Shown here: positions 46,550 through 59,319 of the stretch, piece after piece | Numbering within the stretch: position 1 is the first letter of the stretch | Layout: every line of letters begins with the position of its first letter | Assembly: GCA_015227615.1 (NCBI GenBank) | Contig: JAALGZ010000002.1 | Span: forward strand, 1,240,001-1,304,000 | Reading direction: 5' to 3' | Length of the DNA: 64,000 nucleotides | Source: Labyrinthula sp. Ha | Lineage: Eukaryota > Sar > Bigyra > Labyrinthulida > Labyrinthulaceae | Notes under the pieces: generated by a model | Told to the model about the DNA's origin: nothing | Database searches by the model: none | Seen by the model: the letters and a program-made list of their open reading frames with translations, nothing else | Translations under genes and position numbers: made by a program

Positions 46550-48696
46550 TTCTTTACTCGTCCTATTGGTCTGAACATAACATAAAGTTCATTCCACAAA
46601 CTAATATAAGCAGCGACGAACTACTCAATTCTGTGCATAAATATTGACAATATATGTACTCCAGAGAATTCCAACAATATTTCTCGTACAATTTCAAATC
46701 CAACAGCTCATATAACAGCCTCTTTGAATACACAAATAGATACCGCTCTTGTTTTTGTGAAAGGGTTAACGTTTAAAAGCTCAGGGCAAAGTCGTATCTT
46801 AACGGACTGTTCCACATTACTACTAAAATAATATGAACTATCAAAACAACTCCAAACTCGAATGTGTGGAGATATGGGTTCTCATTTCTTGTTTTCCTAT
46901 TACATGCTGTTTCTATGGCACATAAACAACGTAAGTTAATGTAGTTATCAAGGGGGAGACTAACACTTGCGATAATCCGAAACTTTTCCTTAGAAACCTT
47001 ATCAAGCATAGAGGTACTGGTATCAACCTATAACATACGAATTTCAGCTGATAACTTCTAGTATACTTGAATCCCAGCTTCGTTGAAATAGAATTCACTT
47101 ATTTTATGTAGATAGGCAAGTTTTTTTTTCAGAAATCTGAGCTTCATACTAATATTTTGATAATATACACGCTGTTTCTATTAAGCATTAACAGCATTTT
47201 CTCCTTAAACACAGTTGAAATAGTACCTTGAGGTAAAGAAACCGAGTTTAACACTTTATAGATTATGATTTCAACTATATGAGTAGTTTGCGTATGTTCT
47301 TCGACATTCGTTCCCACATGATCTTCCATGATTTTCCCATTTGGCTAGTATTCTAGATTTACCGGTATCCATATCCTGGTTGATTCTTCAATTTTAAATG
47401 TGCTTGATTCTAGTATTTTTTAACAAGAAATATGAAAAACTATAAGTTCCACCCCCCAAAAAAAATCTGCATTTGCTAATCGAGAACCATCCATCTATCC
47501 ATAACATTCTAGTAATTGGCATCACCCAGGAAAGTAGTAGATTTCTTTCATTCTAGGCATTTCAAATCAAGGATACCAACCAAATTCTCAATACACCAAT
47601 AAAATATAGATTCTAGCAAGGGTATTTCTTCACAAACAAGATCGTATTGAGTTTCTTCAACAACAAAAAATTGAGCCTTTTACCCAATTTGAAGATGATT
47701 ACTGTGGAACTTTCACTCAAGGTGCATTTTTTGGCAAGAACTTCGTTGAAGATGCAGCTTGGTCTTGTTTTGATACATCCAACATATCTAAGCTGCTGTT
47801 TCATTCATTCTCAATGAGATTATAACATAACATTATCCTTAGATTAACTCATTAATCAAGGAATTTGTATCTCTAAGTACTTGTCTGATTTTCTTCATGT
47901 TAAATTATCTCTTTAGTTTTCTGCTTAGAAAAAATTCAACTGACCTTTAAATCATTGTCCATGAAGAACCAATAATTGAGTTCATCCAACAAATAGCTGG
48001 AATTCTTTTGCTTACTCTTAGGTGGACTTTATCTTATTCCATGCGAAATTTAATTACACCAACCTTAGAAAACGATAATCCTTCGGATAGGGAGTAAAGC
48101 ATTTCGGTGTTTGTCAAGGACAATATTTTGTTAGTTGCCAGCATCATTTATAGTAGCATAATACTGAACAATATTGAATATATATATATATATATATGTT
48201 TGCTTTAGGTTTTTTGCTTCGTATTAGAAAATTAAGTATTTGTAGTTTAGAATCAGTGATTATTATGACTTACATGCCTTTCACCAGAGATCTTAAGTGT
48301 GTGATAATTTTCTCATGCTTGGTTTCACAAGATGAAAGATAAAGGTATGAATAGACTTAGCCATATGTAGAATTACTTTCTTGCTTATTATAAACAATTT
48401 CTAGAGCTAAGCTATTCACTAATCTAATTGATGACTGTACGAGTGCTTAGAGAATTTTAAGTCTCAAATAAGCTTCTTGCATTCAAATCTGTTTCTAAAA
48501 TGAGTTAACTGGAAACCTGGAGTTTGTAGACATTATAGGTGAAGATTTAATTAGTATGGATGCGGCTAATGAGATCAGCTTCATTGTAATGACATATTAT
48601 TCTTGACTTCAACAAGGTTCTTCATGAAAACTTTACTAGAGAGCACATGACAAGGATATACAAACAAGACATCATTAAGTTACAACACAAACGAAA
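46550..48696. other. Gene-poor interval
   Basis: About 2.1 kb between the retrotransposon and the 3' end of the minus-strand fusion gene. It contains an (AT)10 run at 48,178. No coding frame with any support. Confidence 0.5.
48178..48197. repeat. (AT)10 microsatellite
   Basis: Twenty bases of uninterrupted AT repeat, intergenic. Confidence 0.9.
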
Positions 48697-51600
48697 TTAC
48701 CAGTCGAAAGTAGAGAACTTCTCAAACTTTTTCTCTTCCCTTAGGTTTCTAGTCTCGAACAGTGAGTGATCAGAAAATGCAACCTCCCTGTTTTGACTAA
48801 GCCTAACAGTACATCCGTTGCCTGGTTTCGAGCTAGTAAAATCTGGCTGAAAATCCATCTTTAGGCCTCTCATTAACATACTTTCTTCAGTGGTAATTTT
48901 GCATACAGTGAGACAGACTCTTTGACCAGCTTCCCTACCATACATATCTATTGCTTGCTTCAGAAACTTACAGTTCGGTACTCGAACCCCTCCTCCCTTA
49001 GCATCTTCAAATCTATAACTATATCCAACTAAACATCTAATCTGTGTAACTAGAATCCAGGACATCAAATAACTGTACAAGTTTGGTAAATACTCACCAA
49101 AACCTCTCACCAACTCAACCATTTCTGGGGTTAGAAAAGAGAGAAATTCGATTTCAACTGCAGAGAGCCATATTCTAATACAATTTCTAAAATCAGTGAG
49201 ATTGAGTGTCATTGAATAGTCGATGTCGGGGTATCTTGGTATCTTACTATATAGCTCTTTCAGGTTATACTTAGGTGCATTAAATATCTTAAAAATGTGA
49301 TCACCTGGTCCAGTCTTCCTCGAAAACCCATTAGGGTCGAAGTCATAATCTTTAGGCAATGGCGCTTTAGGGAGTCCAGAGGGCTCTCCTTTCATGTACT
49401 TCTCAAACCCTCTCACTGCTGGAGAGACCTGAATGAACTTCTTAATGTCCATATCGGAAGGGTTACCTAGCATTGGCGTATTGAAAGAGAAGTGCATACC
49501 CCATCTTGTCCTCTTAAGAGTGTACATCTCAGCGATTGGGTAACTCAATACATAATATACTGTAAACAGCAGCAGCAGGAATGAATTAATTAGGAATAAC
49601 AGAATTCGAGTTGCTTGGTAGGTTCCAAAATAAGAAAGAAATTGTTCAGGCCTTTGGCATTCTTCTGGCTTAGAATCAGAATCGGGTTTCTGTATTGTGT
49701 TAAGCTGACCTGTTAGGCCATCAAATACCATTGTGTTGTAGTTGACAATATCTAGAACCGATTCAAAGTTGTTGCTGGCATGAACAAAAAAGGTGTTATT
49801 TTCCCCTTGAATGTCCAAAACTTTCCAGAGATTTCCTCTTAGAAACGAGTTCCCTGAAAAATGAGTGAAATATGTCCAAGATTTTGAGTGAAGAACCTCT
49901 ATAGAGTTGAAATCGCCGAGGTCCTTCTTCTCTTGATCAAAAAACAAGGTCTGTTTTTTTTCTAGATCTTCCTCAGCAATGCCTGAGCTCGGAGCACAAT
50001 ATTGATAAGACATTTTTTCTCTAGGTACATCTTTGCGCGGATCAGATCTATCTCCATTCTCCGTTGATAATGCTGGTTGAATCGCTTTATATGAGTCCCT
50101 AACCGCAAAGACATGACCTTGTCCCCCCGTTCTTAATGGCTCTGCAGGACTCTCAGGAAGAAGCGAGTCACTGAATATTCGGAGGTGATCCTTTTCAAAG
50201 TTCCCATTGAACTTAGGTTTGAAAAGGTTTGTTCTGAACTTTGAGGCCTTAATAGATTGATCAAGGAATAGTTCTTTTTCTAGTTCAGTCAACTCAATAG
50301 GCAAGGTTTGCTTGGAACTATCTAAATAGGCATCAGACATAGGCGCAGCTATAACGACGAAGTCGAAGGTCTCTTCATATTTCTTTTTCCCTTGTGTATA
50401 TATCACAGTAGATTTGTCACATCCTAATACCTTTGATCTGTTTATGCTCTGTATCCGGGTGTTGAGCTTAACCTGCGACTCCAGGTTATTGACCATGAGA
50501 AGTCGCTTCCAAATTGAGTGCCATCCAGCTACCAACATACCCTTTCGAGGGGTATCGAACTCTTGAAGACATTTTCCAGTAAGTCGAAACACATTCTTAA
50601 TTCTGCTATAAATCATTTCTCCAAGAGAACCCGTAGTTTTGAGTAGCTTAAATATCTCGTTCCACTCAAAGTATCCATCAAGAAGCTCTGGTGTTAACCA
50701 GCACATTGCCCAATAAGTTGATGTCTCGGTTACTAGTCCATAACCTTGAGCTGTCATCGCGTAACTAACCAACGGAGATAATACTTGAAGAGAGTTCTTC
50801 TCAAGAAAGACAGAAAAGGGTGCCATTAAGAGACGTATTTTTTCAACAGAGGGCTTAGGAGGAACAGTAAACGAATATGTTCCCAACAACTCTTTGTGAA
50901 GCTTGCAATATTTTTTCTTAGCAGCAAGCACATTACCGTAGAAAAGTGCTCTGGAAATCACCGAGTCTTTATGAAAATAATTTGCAACGGATTTTTGTTT
51001 CAAAAATTCTCTGTAGATCCATTCATCTAAAGAAACAGCTTCCCCTTCCGGTAAGTCATTTGTTTCAATAGCATAAGAATCTGGTCCAACTTCCTGGGTA
51101 ATATCAGGGAGTGCAGAAGGATTCAGATCCTGCAACTCACGAAGAAACTTTCGACAAGCGAAATAAGCAGGACTTAAATAGCAAGTACCCAACTCATGGT
51201 AGACAGGGGGACCATTTTTTGTCATTTCATCCTTACTCCTATCTCCATAAATCAACCAACCATCTTTTGTAAATGATGGACAGTCAACCTGGGTTGAAGA
51301 CTTATCTTTAATAGACAACGTTTTCCCTCCATATCTATCAGTTTTTTCAAGAATACTAATGTTCTCAACAGGTAATCCCTTTCTAATCAATAGATGAGCC
51401 ATGTGAAGTCCAGATGGGCCGGCCCCAACAATCAAGACTTTAGAATCAAACTTCGGAAGCCTTGGACTGTATTTTCTATTTAGTAAGTGATTAATAGCAT
51501 CCATCTTTCTGTCCATCTCCACTTCTAACCTTCCCTTAAAACTATTTCCATAAGAAAACCCCATTGAATACGGGGTCCTGAGTTGTTGAGTCCACTTCAA

Positions 51601-52209
51601 ATGACATTTAGATTGATCGTTATTAAATGTAGAGAAAACCATCAAATATTCATTGTCCTTGCTTGGGAGAATTGGTCTTGAAAGAAGATCAGAAAATTTA
51701 ACAGCGAATCTAAAAACTTTGTTTCCATTGTGGTCTGTCATTGAGTCGTCACAGAGAGTAACTTCTTCAACAAGAGAAAACACCTTTCCTTCCTCAACCA
51801 ACGAATATCTGAACTGAGAGCCAGCTCCATTAAAGCTAATGTTATTTGGAACATTCTTCTCCCATTGAGGACAACAACGAAAATTTATAACACCAGCGTC
51901 ATTTCCTTCTTTTTCTTTAAATTTCAAAGTAACAGAAAGAAAGTTCAGGTAATCCCTAACTAAGTTGAAACACTTTTCAGCAGAATACGGAAATACCCTT
52001 TCTCCCTTTATCTTGACAAAATCACTTCCAAATGTAAGAAATTTAAATTTCAAAGGCAACTCACCTTGGTAACATGGCTGGGTACCTTTAATCCTGTGTG
52101 GTCCGGCTCTATCTTCAAAAACTCTAATAGATATATCCTTTTCCAATCCTTTCACCAAACCTTGTAAGCATCTATCTTCCTTATGAACTTCTTTTCTCTT
52201 TTCAAACAT
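48697..52209 (-). CDS. Fusion protein: SRPBCC-like, FAD amine oxidase, membrane segment, D27-like domain
   Basis: A 1170-residue single-exon protein with ATG at 52,209. Residues about 45-240 resemble the SRPBCC/START-like ligand-binding fold (YSAEKCFNLVRDY start, alternating strands, long C-terminal helix); this is the weakest call. Residues about 257-850 are a flavin amine-oxidase/desaturase-type domain with VLIVGAGPSGLHMA for the FAD ADP moiety, ILEKTDRYGGKT, and later FVVIAAP. One strong hydrophobic helix follows (about 868-890). The C-terminus (about 1040-1140) has a VRVPNCKFL-x(n)-VCLTVCK-x-TTEE-x(n)-M-x-FQPDF-x(n)-GCTVRL pattern. It resembles the DUF4033 domain of D27, a plastid beta-carotene isomerase of strigolactone synthesis. 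Related flavoproteins desaturate or isomerise carotenoids, so a membrane-bound isoprenoid or carotenoid enzyme is plausible but unproven. A partial paralogue of the C-terminal part lies at 63,598. Confidence 0.75.
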   Translation of the reverse strand: MFEKRKEVHKEDRCLQGLVKGLEKDISIRVFEDRAGPHRIKGTQPCYQGELPLKFKFLTFGSDFVKIKGERVFPYSAEKCFNLVRDYLNFLSVTLKFKEKEGNDAGVINFRCCPQWEKNVPNNISFNGAGSQFRYSLVEEGKVFSLVEEVTLCDDSMTDHNGNKVFRFAVKFSDLLSRPILPSKDNEYLMVFSTFNNDQSKCHLKWTQQLRTPYSMGFSYGNSFKGRLEVEMDRKMDAINHLLNRKYSPRLPKFDSKVLIVGAGPSGLHMAHLLIRKGLPVENISILEKTDRYGGKTLSIKDKSSTQVDCPSFTKDGWLIYGDRSKDEMTKNGPPVYHELGTCYLSPAYFACRKFLRELQDLNPSALPDITQEVGPDSYAIETNDLPEGEAVSLDEWIYREFLKQKSVANYFHKDSVISRALFYGNVLAAKKKYCKLHKELLGTYSFTVPPKPSVEKIRLLMAPFSVFLEKNSLQVLSPLVSYAMTAQGYGLVTETSTYWAMCWLTPELLDGYFEWNEIFKLLKTTGSLGEMIYSRIKNVFRLTGKCLQEFDTPRKGMLVAGWHSIWKRLLMVNNLESQVKLNTRIQSINRSKVLGCDKSTVIYTQGKKKYEETFDFVVIAAPMSDAYLDSSKQTLPIELTELEKELFLDQSIKASKFRTNLFKPKFNGNFEKDHLRIFSDSLLPESPAEPLRTGGQGHVFAVRDSYKAIQPALSTENGDRSDPRKDVPREKMSYQYCAPSSGIAEEDLEKKQTLFFDQEKKDLGDFNSIEVLHSKSWTYFTHFSGNSFLRGNLWKVLDIQGENNTFFVHASNNFESVLDIVNYNTMVFDGLTGQLNTIQKPDSDSKPEECQRPEQFLSYFGTYQATRILLFLINSFLLLLFTVYYVLSYPIAEMYTLKRTRWGMHFSFNTPMLGNPSDMDIKKFIQVSPAVRGFEKYMKGEPSGLPKAPLPKDYDFDPNGFSRKTGPGDHIFKIFNAPKYNLKELYSKIPRYPDIDYSMTLNLTDFRNCIRIWLSAVEIEFLSFLTPEMVELVRGFGEYLPNLYSYLMSWILVTQIRCLVGYSYRFEDAKGGGVRVPNCKFLKQAIDMYGREAGQRVCLTVCKITTEESMLMRGLKMDFQPDFTSSKPGNGCTVRLSQNREVAFSDHSLFETRNLREEKKFEKFSTFDW

Positions 52210-55200
52210 TTTTTATGTTTTGCTTTTGTTGACAACGGATAATTTTTCAAATAAACGGCTACTTTGAGGGTTATAGCACTTCGCACGTTCTACATTTGCA
52301 TTGTGTGCGACTCCTTGTCGATTTGAGACATCCCTCTGTGATGGCCTTTTATGGCATAGAGGTGGTTTTACGGTTAAATTACCGTTAAGAATGTCAAATG
52401 GACAAACAAGTTAGTAAAAAATAGACAAGCTAGTAGACATCAGACATCTCAGGCGTATTTTCAGAGTCTCCTTGTCTCTTTTCCTTATGAAAAGATAATG
52501 ATATGTTTGAACAAGTTTTCGTCTCTTTCTGTCTAAGTTAACTAAAAACACTGCAACTCCCAATATCGTACAAAACCTACCAAGGGGTCTCAAAGTGACG
52601 TAAAACGACTTGTTCAAGGTACAAAACAATAAGAGCATATAAAACATGTCCAAAGTTAATCATTTACCTAAATCGCTTTATATTTGTCTTGATATATTGA
52701 TTCAATGTCTTAACCAGTTGTTGTGTTTCTCCCGGTGTTTTCTGAAAGAAAACTTATATAATTGTTCGAACAAGACTCTGACACCTATTCACCATTGACA
52801 ACGAACCATCCTTTCCGTTGCTATAGAAAGCACTTAGCAATTAAATTAGGTTCATTGATAAAAGAATTTCCTAACTCTTATATTGGGCCCTCTCGTTTCA
52901 AAAGAAGGAATCAACCTACTAAACATGCACTCCTGCAAAAGTTAGATTTTTTTGCAGATAAGTTATTCCATTGTCTTTTTTCTGAAATAAGTTTATTATA
53001 TATTCCCACATGGAAGTAACTCCCTGAAATGTTTTTAGTCGGTGATTCCTCTTGGTCAGTCTTAATAATTCTCACGCTTAACTAGAGCATCTCTAATGAC
53101 ACCTTTCTGTGCAGAATAATCAAATATTTTACTATTAAAATTATATTTTCTAGAGTGAGAAGGTGCTCAGTAGGTGTGTTTTTTTATTGATAAATTCTAT
53201 ATTTTGCGAAACATTTTGAAATATGAAGCTCTTATGCCACCAGCATGTTAGCTCAGATGAAGCAAATCCCAATCTGATAAGAAATATTAGTGTACCTTTA
53301 AATGGATGCCAGAATTCAAGATATTACATCGGACTAAGCTTCAGTTAGGAGCCAAGAACCATAAAACTTGAAAATCAATTCTTAGAGTTCAAGAATCAAT
53401 AATGAGACGATAATATATACCTGTTAAATAAGAATAAATGGTATATCTCATATTACAATACCACTTTCCTAGTAACTCGACATTTTTCTTGATGTAGTTA
53501 TTAGGGGTTGGTCATAACTGTATCCACAATCTTAGCCAGAATACAGCCGCAAAAATATTGAATCTGTAGCACGCACTCACATCTTAGATGAAGTTAAATA
53601 TGTATTGCAAAGGCATATTGTTACCAAATAGTGCTAAAAATTATTAAGGAATAAACAAAGAAACATAAAAACGTGGACCACCGAAACCTTAGTGTGTAAT
53701 ACATATAAGTTTTTGTCGTGAAATCTTCCAGATATAGAGGATCTTCATTTACAAAGTGTTGCAGATTTACAAAATCTTTCCAAGTATGTGCTTTGTCAAA
53801 AATTTGGTAAACATGAACACATTGAACCAAAAGAACAGTTTGTTATAAGTGCCTTTCTCATTGAGTTTGCTGATCTTCCAAAGAACACACATTGAAACGT
53901 AGCATCAAACTGAAGAAGCTTAGAGGTTGTTTAATTTTTTCAGACCCAAAATACTCACCTATTCTGGTTTCCTAAGACACGTGCAATAGCTCTCTAATTC
54001 TATTGAAGTGAAACTAAGCTATGATTTACTGAGAAAAGTCAAATACCCAGTAATTGCACATTAGAAAATGCTAAAACTCTCATTTTTTTATAATCATGTA
54101 GCACATTCCCCGCAAAATCTCTCAAGAGCTAGCAAGTAAGGTATAGTACTCTAAAATAGTTCTTCAGAAGGTTTTTCTGTGCTTTTTAAACTGCTTTCAT
54201 AATAGAAGTTTTAACCGTAGCAAACTATTTTAGGATGCATGCGTCATACTAAGAACTACAAAATAATGTTATTTTGATTTCATGCGAATATTATGAATAG
54301 AAACATACTTTTTTACTTCCTAAAATCACAAAATCAAAAATAAACCTCGTATGTCGCAAAGTAACACTTAGCTGCTTGCTTACTTTCGATAAACTATAAA
54401 CTAGCATCTGTTCTTGCAAGAATTCCTGTTTTAAAATCAATTATATGCTTTTTCTTGACATTTTACTCAGGATAAAATTTAAGATAAAAATCATGAAGAA
54501 GACTGCTTTTTACTCTGAAGACTAACTTAATAACTACATTTTAACATGTAACTCTACCTATACGGGTGCACTTAAAATATCAATAAAATTTATAACTAGA
54601 GCTAAATTTTGGTGAAGTAATTTGCTTTGTAAAATAAACTTCTGAAGCTATAAGTTTTCCGACACATCCATCGGTCATAAAAAGGGCTTCATTTCATTTT
54701 AAGACTATTAATTTTTTTCACCCATTCTACAGTATATTGAAACATATCTTTTTGTCTTTCTACTGAGATTTTGTGTTGAAACTATTATTCCCAGGTATAT
54801 ATAATGTAAGAATAGAAACATTATGAAATTAAGCTTTGACTTTATCTTTTTCTTCAAAGTCAATTTTCTATTTATAAACTAAAAGCAAAAAGAAATACTT
54901 GCACAGACTTCAACAATAAAATCAAAATTTTCAAGTATTGTTTCATTAATTTGTCAGATTTTGCTTTAGTATAACCCCTATCATTATATTGGACACTAGA
55001 TATGAAGAAGAAAAAAAGACAGAGTAATAATAAGCTTTCATATTTAAGATTTTTTTCAATAACTCGAAATTTATTTCTTGATTCAAGCTATTTATAGAAA
55101 AAGTATTATAGAAATAAATTTAACCTTTATTTTACTGATTTGAGTGTTTGCCATTGTAGTAAATGAGAAAGCGAATCATCTGTTGGCATGTTACAAGTGT

Positions 55201-58200
55201 CAAAACAAAAGTATCAAAACAAAATGCGAAGTACCTTGATGGCCGATGATTTAGCTATGAATTTAATATTTAAATTAAATTAAAATTCAGGTTGTGCGAA
55301 GGACAAGAAAGAGCCTAGAATAAAACAAAACGAGAGAACGCGTGAAACGCTTTAATCTTTTGAAGTTTTCAAGCCAAAGGAAGAATAGTTCACACCAGCC
55401 TAGATTAGAAAGAATTATATGGGAATGAATAGAACAGGATATGTTGATACTTCAAAATTATAGTTTCTTTCTCCATATTGTATGCATCTACAAACTCTTC
55501 TATTTCTTTTATAAAAGGTTAACTCTTACTTCCTAATAACCAACACGGTGTATACCAAATATAGAGATATATTCAATAACCATAGAATGACATGCTCATT
55601 GGTTCGACTCTTATCATCAAATTTCTGTATGATAGAGGTTTTTCTGTGCATAATGTTTGGCTTCAGTAGTAATTGTTTCTCTTACGAATATAGAGTAGGA
55701 AAAGTTGCTAATATGTTTAACTTTGTAGATCGGAATTAAAAATATTTTAGAATTTTTTAATAGCGAGTTATTTAACAGAAATCAGGACTATAACTGGAAG
55801 TATTTGTAATGAGATATACTTTACCATTTCGACTTCTCATTCTTGTTGATATAACTGTTAATCACTTGAATAGAGATGAAATTCACGTGTCAAGAATTGG
55901 GGCTTCTTGAGATGTCCCAAGAACCGAGAAGTACTTAAGAACACTTTTGAAATTATTTTCAGAGTTCACAAGAGGCTTAAAAAATAACCCAGGTATCAAA
56001 GAATATTTATTTTTCCGTATAAAATTTTCTCAACGAAAAGAGTTTCGAGAACCAAATAAAAACTTGAAAAAGCACGCCAAGAAACACCAAAAGCCAGGAG
56101 AAACTTGCATACTTGGAAAATGAAGGTATTCTCTCTTGTTTTTCTTAAAACTTGGTGACTGAAGACCTTGCATATACAAATGTGTGAAATAAAAGGTTTT
56201 GAAAAGTGTTGAGCTTATATCGGGCAATTTGACAATTTCTTAATAAAAAGGTTCTATAGACTTTATCGAGGTTAAGTGAACCTCTGACGCACTTGAGTCA
56301 TTACTTGGGCTTAAATCATATTCTCAAATAACTATTGTTACCCTATGATTATGAATTTATTTAGAAGGATTCTCTTGTTTAAAATATATTGTTAGAGTAT
56401 TAATCGGTAAAATATTCCTAAGAAAAATCTCTCTATAAATAAATATCGCTAATCTCAACCCTATTTGCAAGTTATTTTACCATAGATATCACTTCCAATA
56501 TCAATAATAAATAAGAATATAGTAACACTAAAAAATATGCGACTATTTAATTTGCTTTAGTTTTATGTTAGTAGACATAAGCAATGTCACTAAAATAAAA
56601 ACCTCCAGTTTTTTAATTATACAAGTAGCGTCTAATTAATCAGAGTCTAACCTATTTAATCTTCACAAGCAATAATATTATTTTTCTCGAATACACCAAA
56701 AATATATCTACTATGACTTTCTTCAAGAATTATAATCTTTTCTTTATTAACAAGGATAGTTTTTGCACTAATTCATATATGTGCTCTTTAATATTTTATC
56801 AGGGTAGAACTGGAAAAAACATGTATTTCTATGTGTTAATTTGAGTTATAATCAGAGAGATCGGTATAACTAAAACTAATAACATTTCAAACTTTATATT
56901 TTTCTTTTCTAAGTTACTGGAACTTATCCTTAGATAAGTTTTGAGAATTCGTTTATGACATTTGACCAAATTGAAACTCAGTTTTGGTTTTTTTAAAGTT
57001 GAGTTTGGAGTAAAATTAAATTAAGCCGACTAACTATTGCTGAGATTAATAGGAAGATCTTGGAGTTTCCTCGAACAAAACTCGGAGGAAACCTAAATCA
57101 ACCCCATCTCTATGTGAAAACTATTTCTCGGAGATTTTGTTACTTGGTATCACTCATTCAGGAATGTTTGACATTTAAGAGTATCCTTTTTTAGAGTTTC
57201 TGAGATCTTAGAAATAGGATACATTGTTAGAAAGTCTATACAGAATGCTCCAATTGTTAAAAAAAGTTGTTTCAAGACTTAAATTCGCCCGTTATTTTGA
57301 CTAGTGGGTCGGTTTGGTTCTAGATGAGTATTTCTTGAGGTATTACACGAGTTGAAGTTGATAAAAACAGCATTTTAGCCCAACATCGACTTTTCTTAAA
57401 AAAAAAATTAAACATTCCCTAAAACACAGAATTAAAGGCTACGCATCATGTTTTTTGGTTACTGGGGGCTGCCTAGTACAAAGTTTTATAGGTTTATAGC
57501 AAAACTGAGTGATTTCGGATTTTCAGATGTGCAGATTTTCAACATTTGACTTTTCTGAGTGAAGTTTAGCTCAGTTACTGTTAACTAGAGAAGAAACATC
57601 CTGAGAAATGATTTCAGAAGCTAGATATGTTGAATACTTAGGGTCTGAGAAGAATCAGATCATCTATTGAGTTCTTCTTCATGATGTTACGTTTGAATGT
57701 ATGTTTTTTTAGAGATCTGTAAACTTAGTAAAAAGGACCCTTAAAATTAGCTTTTTTTAGAGTTTAAAGTACACATCCTTATCAAATACCTTAATAAAAT
57801 ACATCATTGGAAAGGTTTATTTAATGTGAAACATATTGCGGGTGATAATTTTGTATTTGAGGGAGATTTCATGACAAGAACTAACAAATACTATATGCGC
57901 TATTTTCAGTAATCGTGGTTTTTTTATACTTTAGATTATTTTAATCCTCTAAGTTTTCATTTGAGCAAGTGCTAGATTCAGTTTGAAATATGTTTTGAGC
58001 TTTATAGAAGAGTTGAAAAGGTATTATTGATTATATGGTCATTATACTGCATTTCTGACAAAATCATTGATAAAGTTTCCAACATCCGGTAATAACCAAG
58101 ACCATAAAGCACTATTGTTTGCTACTAGATTGAACTTTAATATAAGAACTAATCTTGACAATTTACGGAGGTGTTGTAACCTTTTTCTTCGTTGTTTTCT

Positions 58201-59319
58201 GGTCCATACAAAATGAATGAGCTATATTTTTGTTCTATTAAGTGTTTATAAATATCATATCTAGGGAAAAAAAGTTTCCCCAAAAGTTTTCACACACGGA
58301 AACATAGATTTCATAATGCTTTGTCTTTTTTTACTAGAATCCACTTAAAGGAAATCCTTTTATCTCAATGATTACTCTTTACTTAGTATTATTAGAATCT
58401 TCAAAGCAGATAAGTAAGAAGCTTTGATTCCAACTTCAAGAATAAGTTGAAAGCAATTTTAAAAATCCTGGTTCTAATTTTTTGCATTTATTCAGGTTCT
58501 AAAGGTTCATTCATCTATCCTTTCAAAGAACATTTTTGTATTTGTTCAACATCATGTAAAGTAAATGGGAAATATAGTTCATGTTGACAAGTAGTGTACT
58601 CATGATCTTTTCGATGGAAGATAAGTTGTAGAATCATCGATTCAAGACTCATAAATACCTTTTTTCACCTTTTGATAGTTTTAACTAGAAGCTAACATAA
58701 AACATCTTGCTTTAAATGCTTATGTCTAAAGAATGCTTGTGTCCGTAAATTTCTTAGGCATTCTAAACGTCACGGAAAACATGAAAGATAAAATTAAGAA
58801 CAAAACTAAATTCATTGCTGATTGTTCTGGAAAAATTTTTCTTCTATAAATAGTCAATTCAATTTCTTTCGGAAGCGCTCTTTCCCGTTGTGTTAAGTTA
58901 TTTTCGAAAACAACGCTGTGAAAAAGCCAAACTGGTCTGCAGGATTTAGAATTGTGCCTTAAAGGTATCCAAACTCCATCTTCGCGATGTTGAAAAGCTT
59001 CGCGAATTATATATTTTGCTGATTTAAGTATAAGCAGTTGACCAACCCTTCTAAGAGTAGAACTATGGATTGTATCATCCTTAATTGTTGTTGGTTCTAC
59101 CGGCGTCGCTTTCGCCAGTCAGATGTCTCATTTCGCTTACCTGGAAGTTCAAGTCAATGAAAGAAAGAATAAGCTACCAGAAGATATATAATTGTGCTCT
59201 TCTTTATTATCTAAAGACAGAAATATTTCTCTAATTATGTTCTTAGGATATTATATTTCCGATAGTGTACAATAAGATACCCTTATTAATCAATGAAATA
59301 ACGGAAATAGAGAATAAAC
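52210..59319. other. Gene-poor interval
   Basis: About 7 kb, very AT-rich. The first part is the 5' flank of the minus-strand fusion gene. Apart from the doubtful small frame at 52,762 there is nothing recognisable on either strand. Confidence 0.45.
52762..53019 (+). CDS. Doubtful small exon or gene
   Basis: An 85-codon frame with coding-like codon texture (varied third positions, few homopolymers, basic and aromatic residues) but no ATG of its own. It opens after a TAA. An ATG-started frame at 52,646 runs close to it in a different phase. A GT...AG intron of 50 nt (52,725-52,774) would join the two, but it lacks the TAG ending seen in the window's other introns. It would be transcribed divergently from the fusion gene. 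I recognise no domain. Listed because it is the best candidate for a missed small gene here, at low confidence. Confidence 0.2.
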   Translation: MFEQDSDTYSPLTTNHPFRCYRKHLAIKLGSLIKEFPNSYIGPSRFKRRNQPTKHALLQKLDFFADKLFHCLFSEISLLYIPTWK

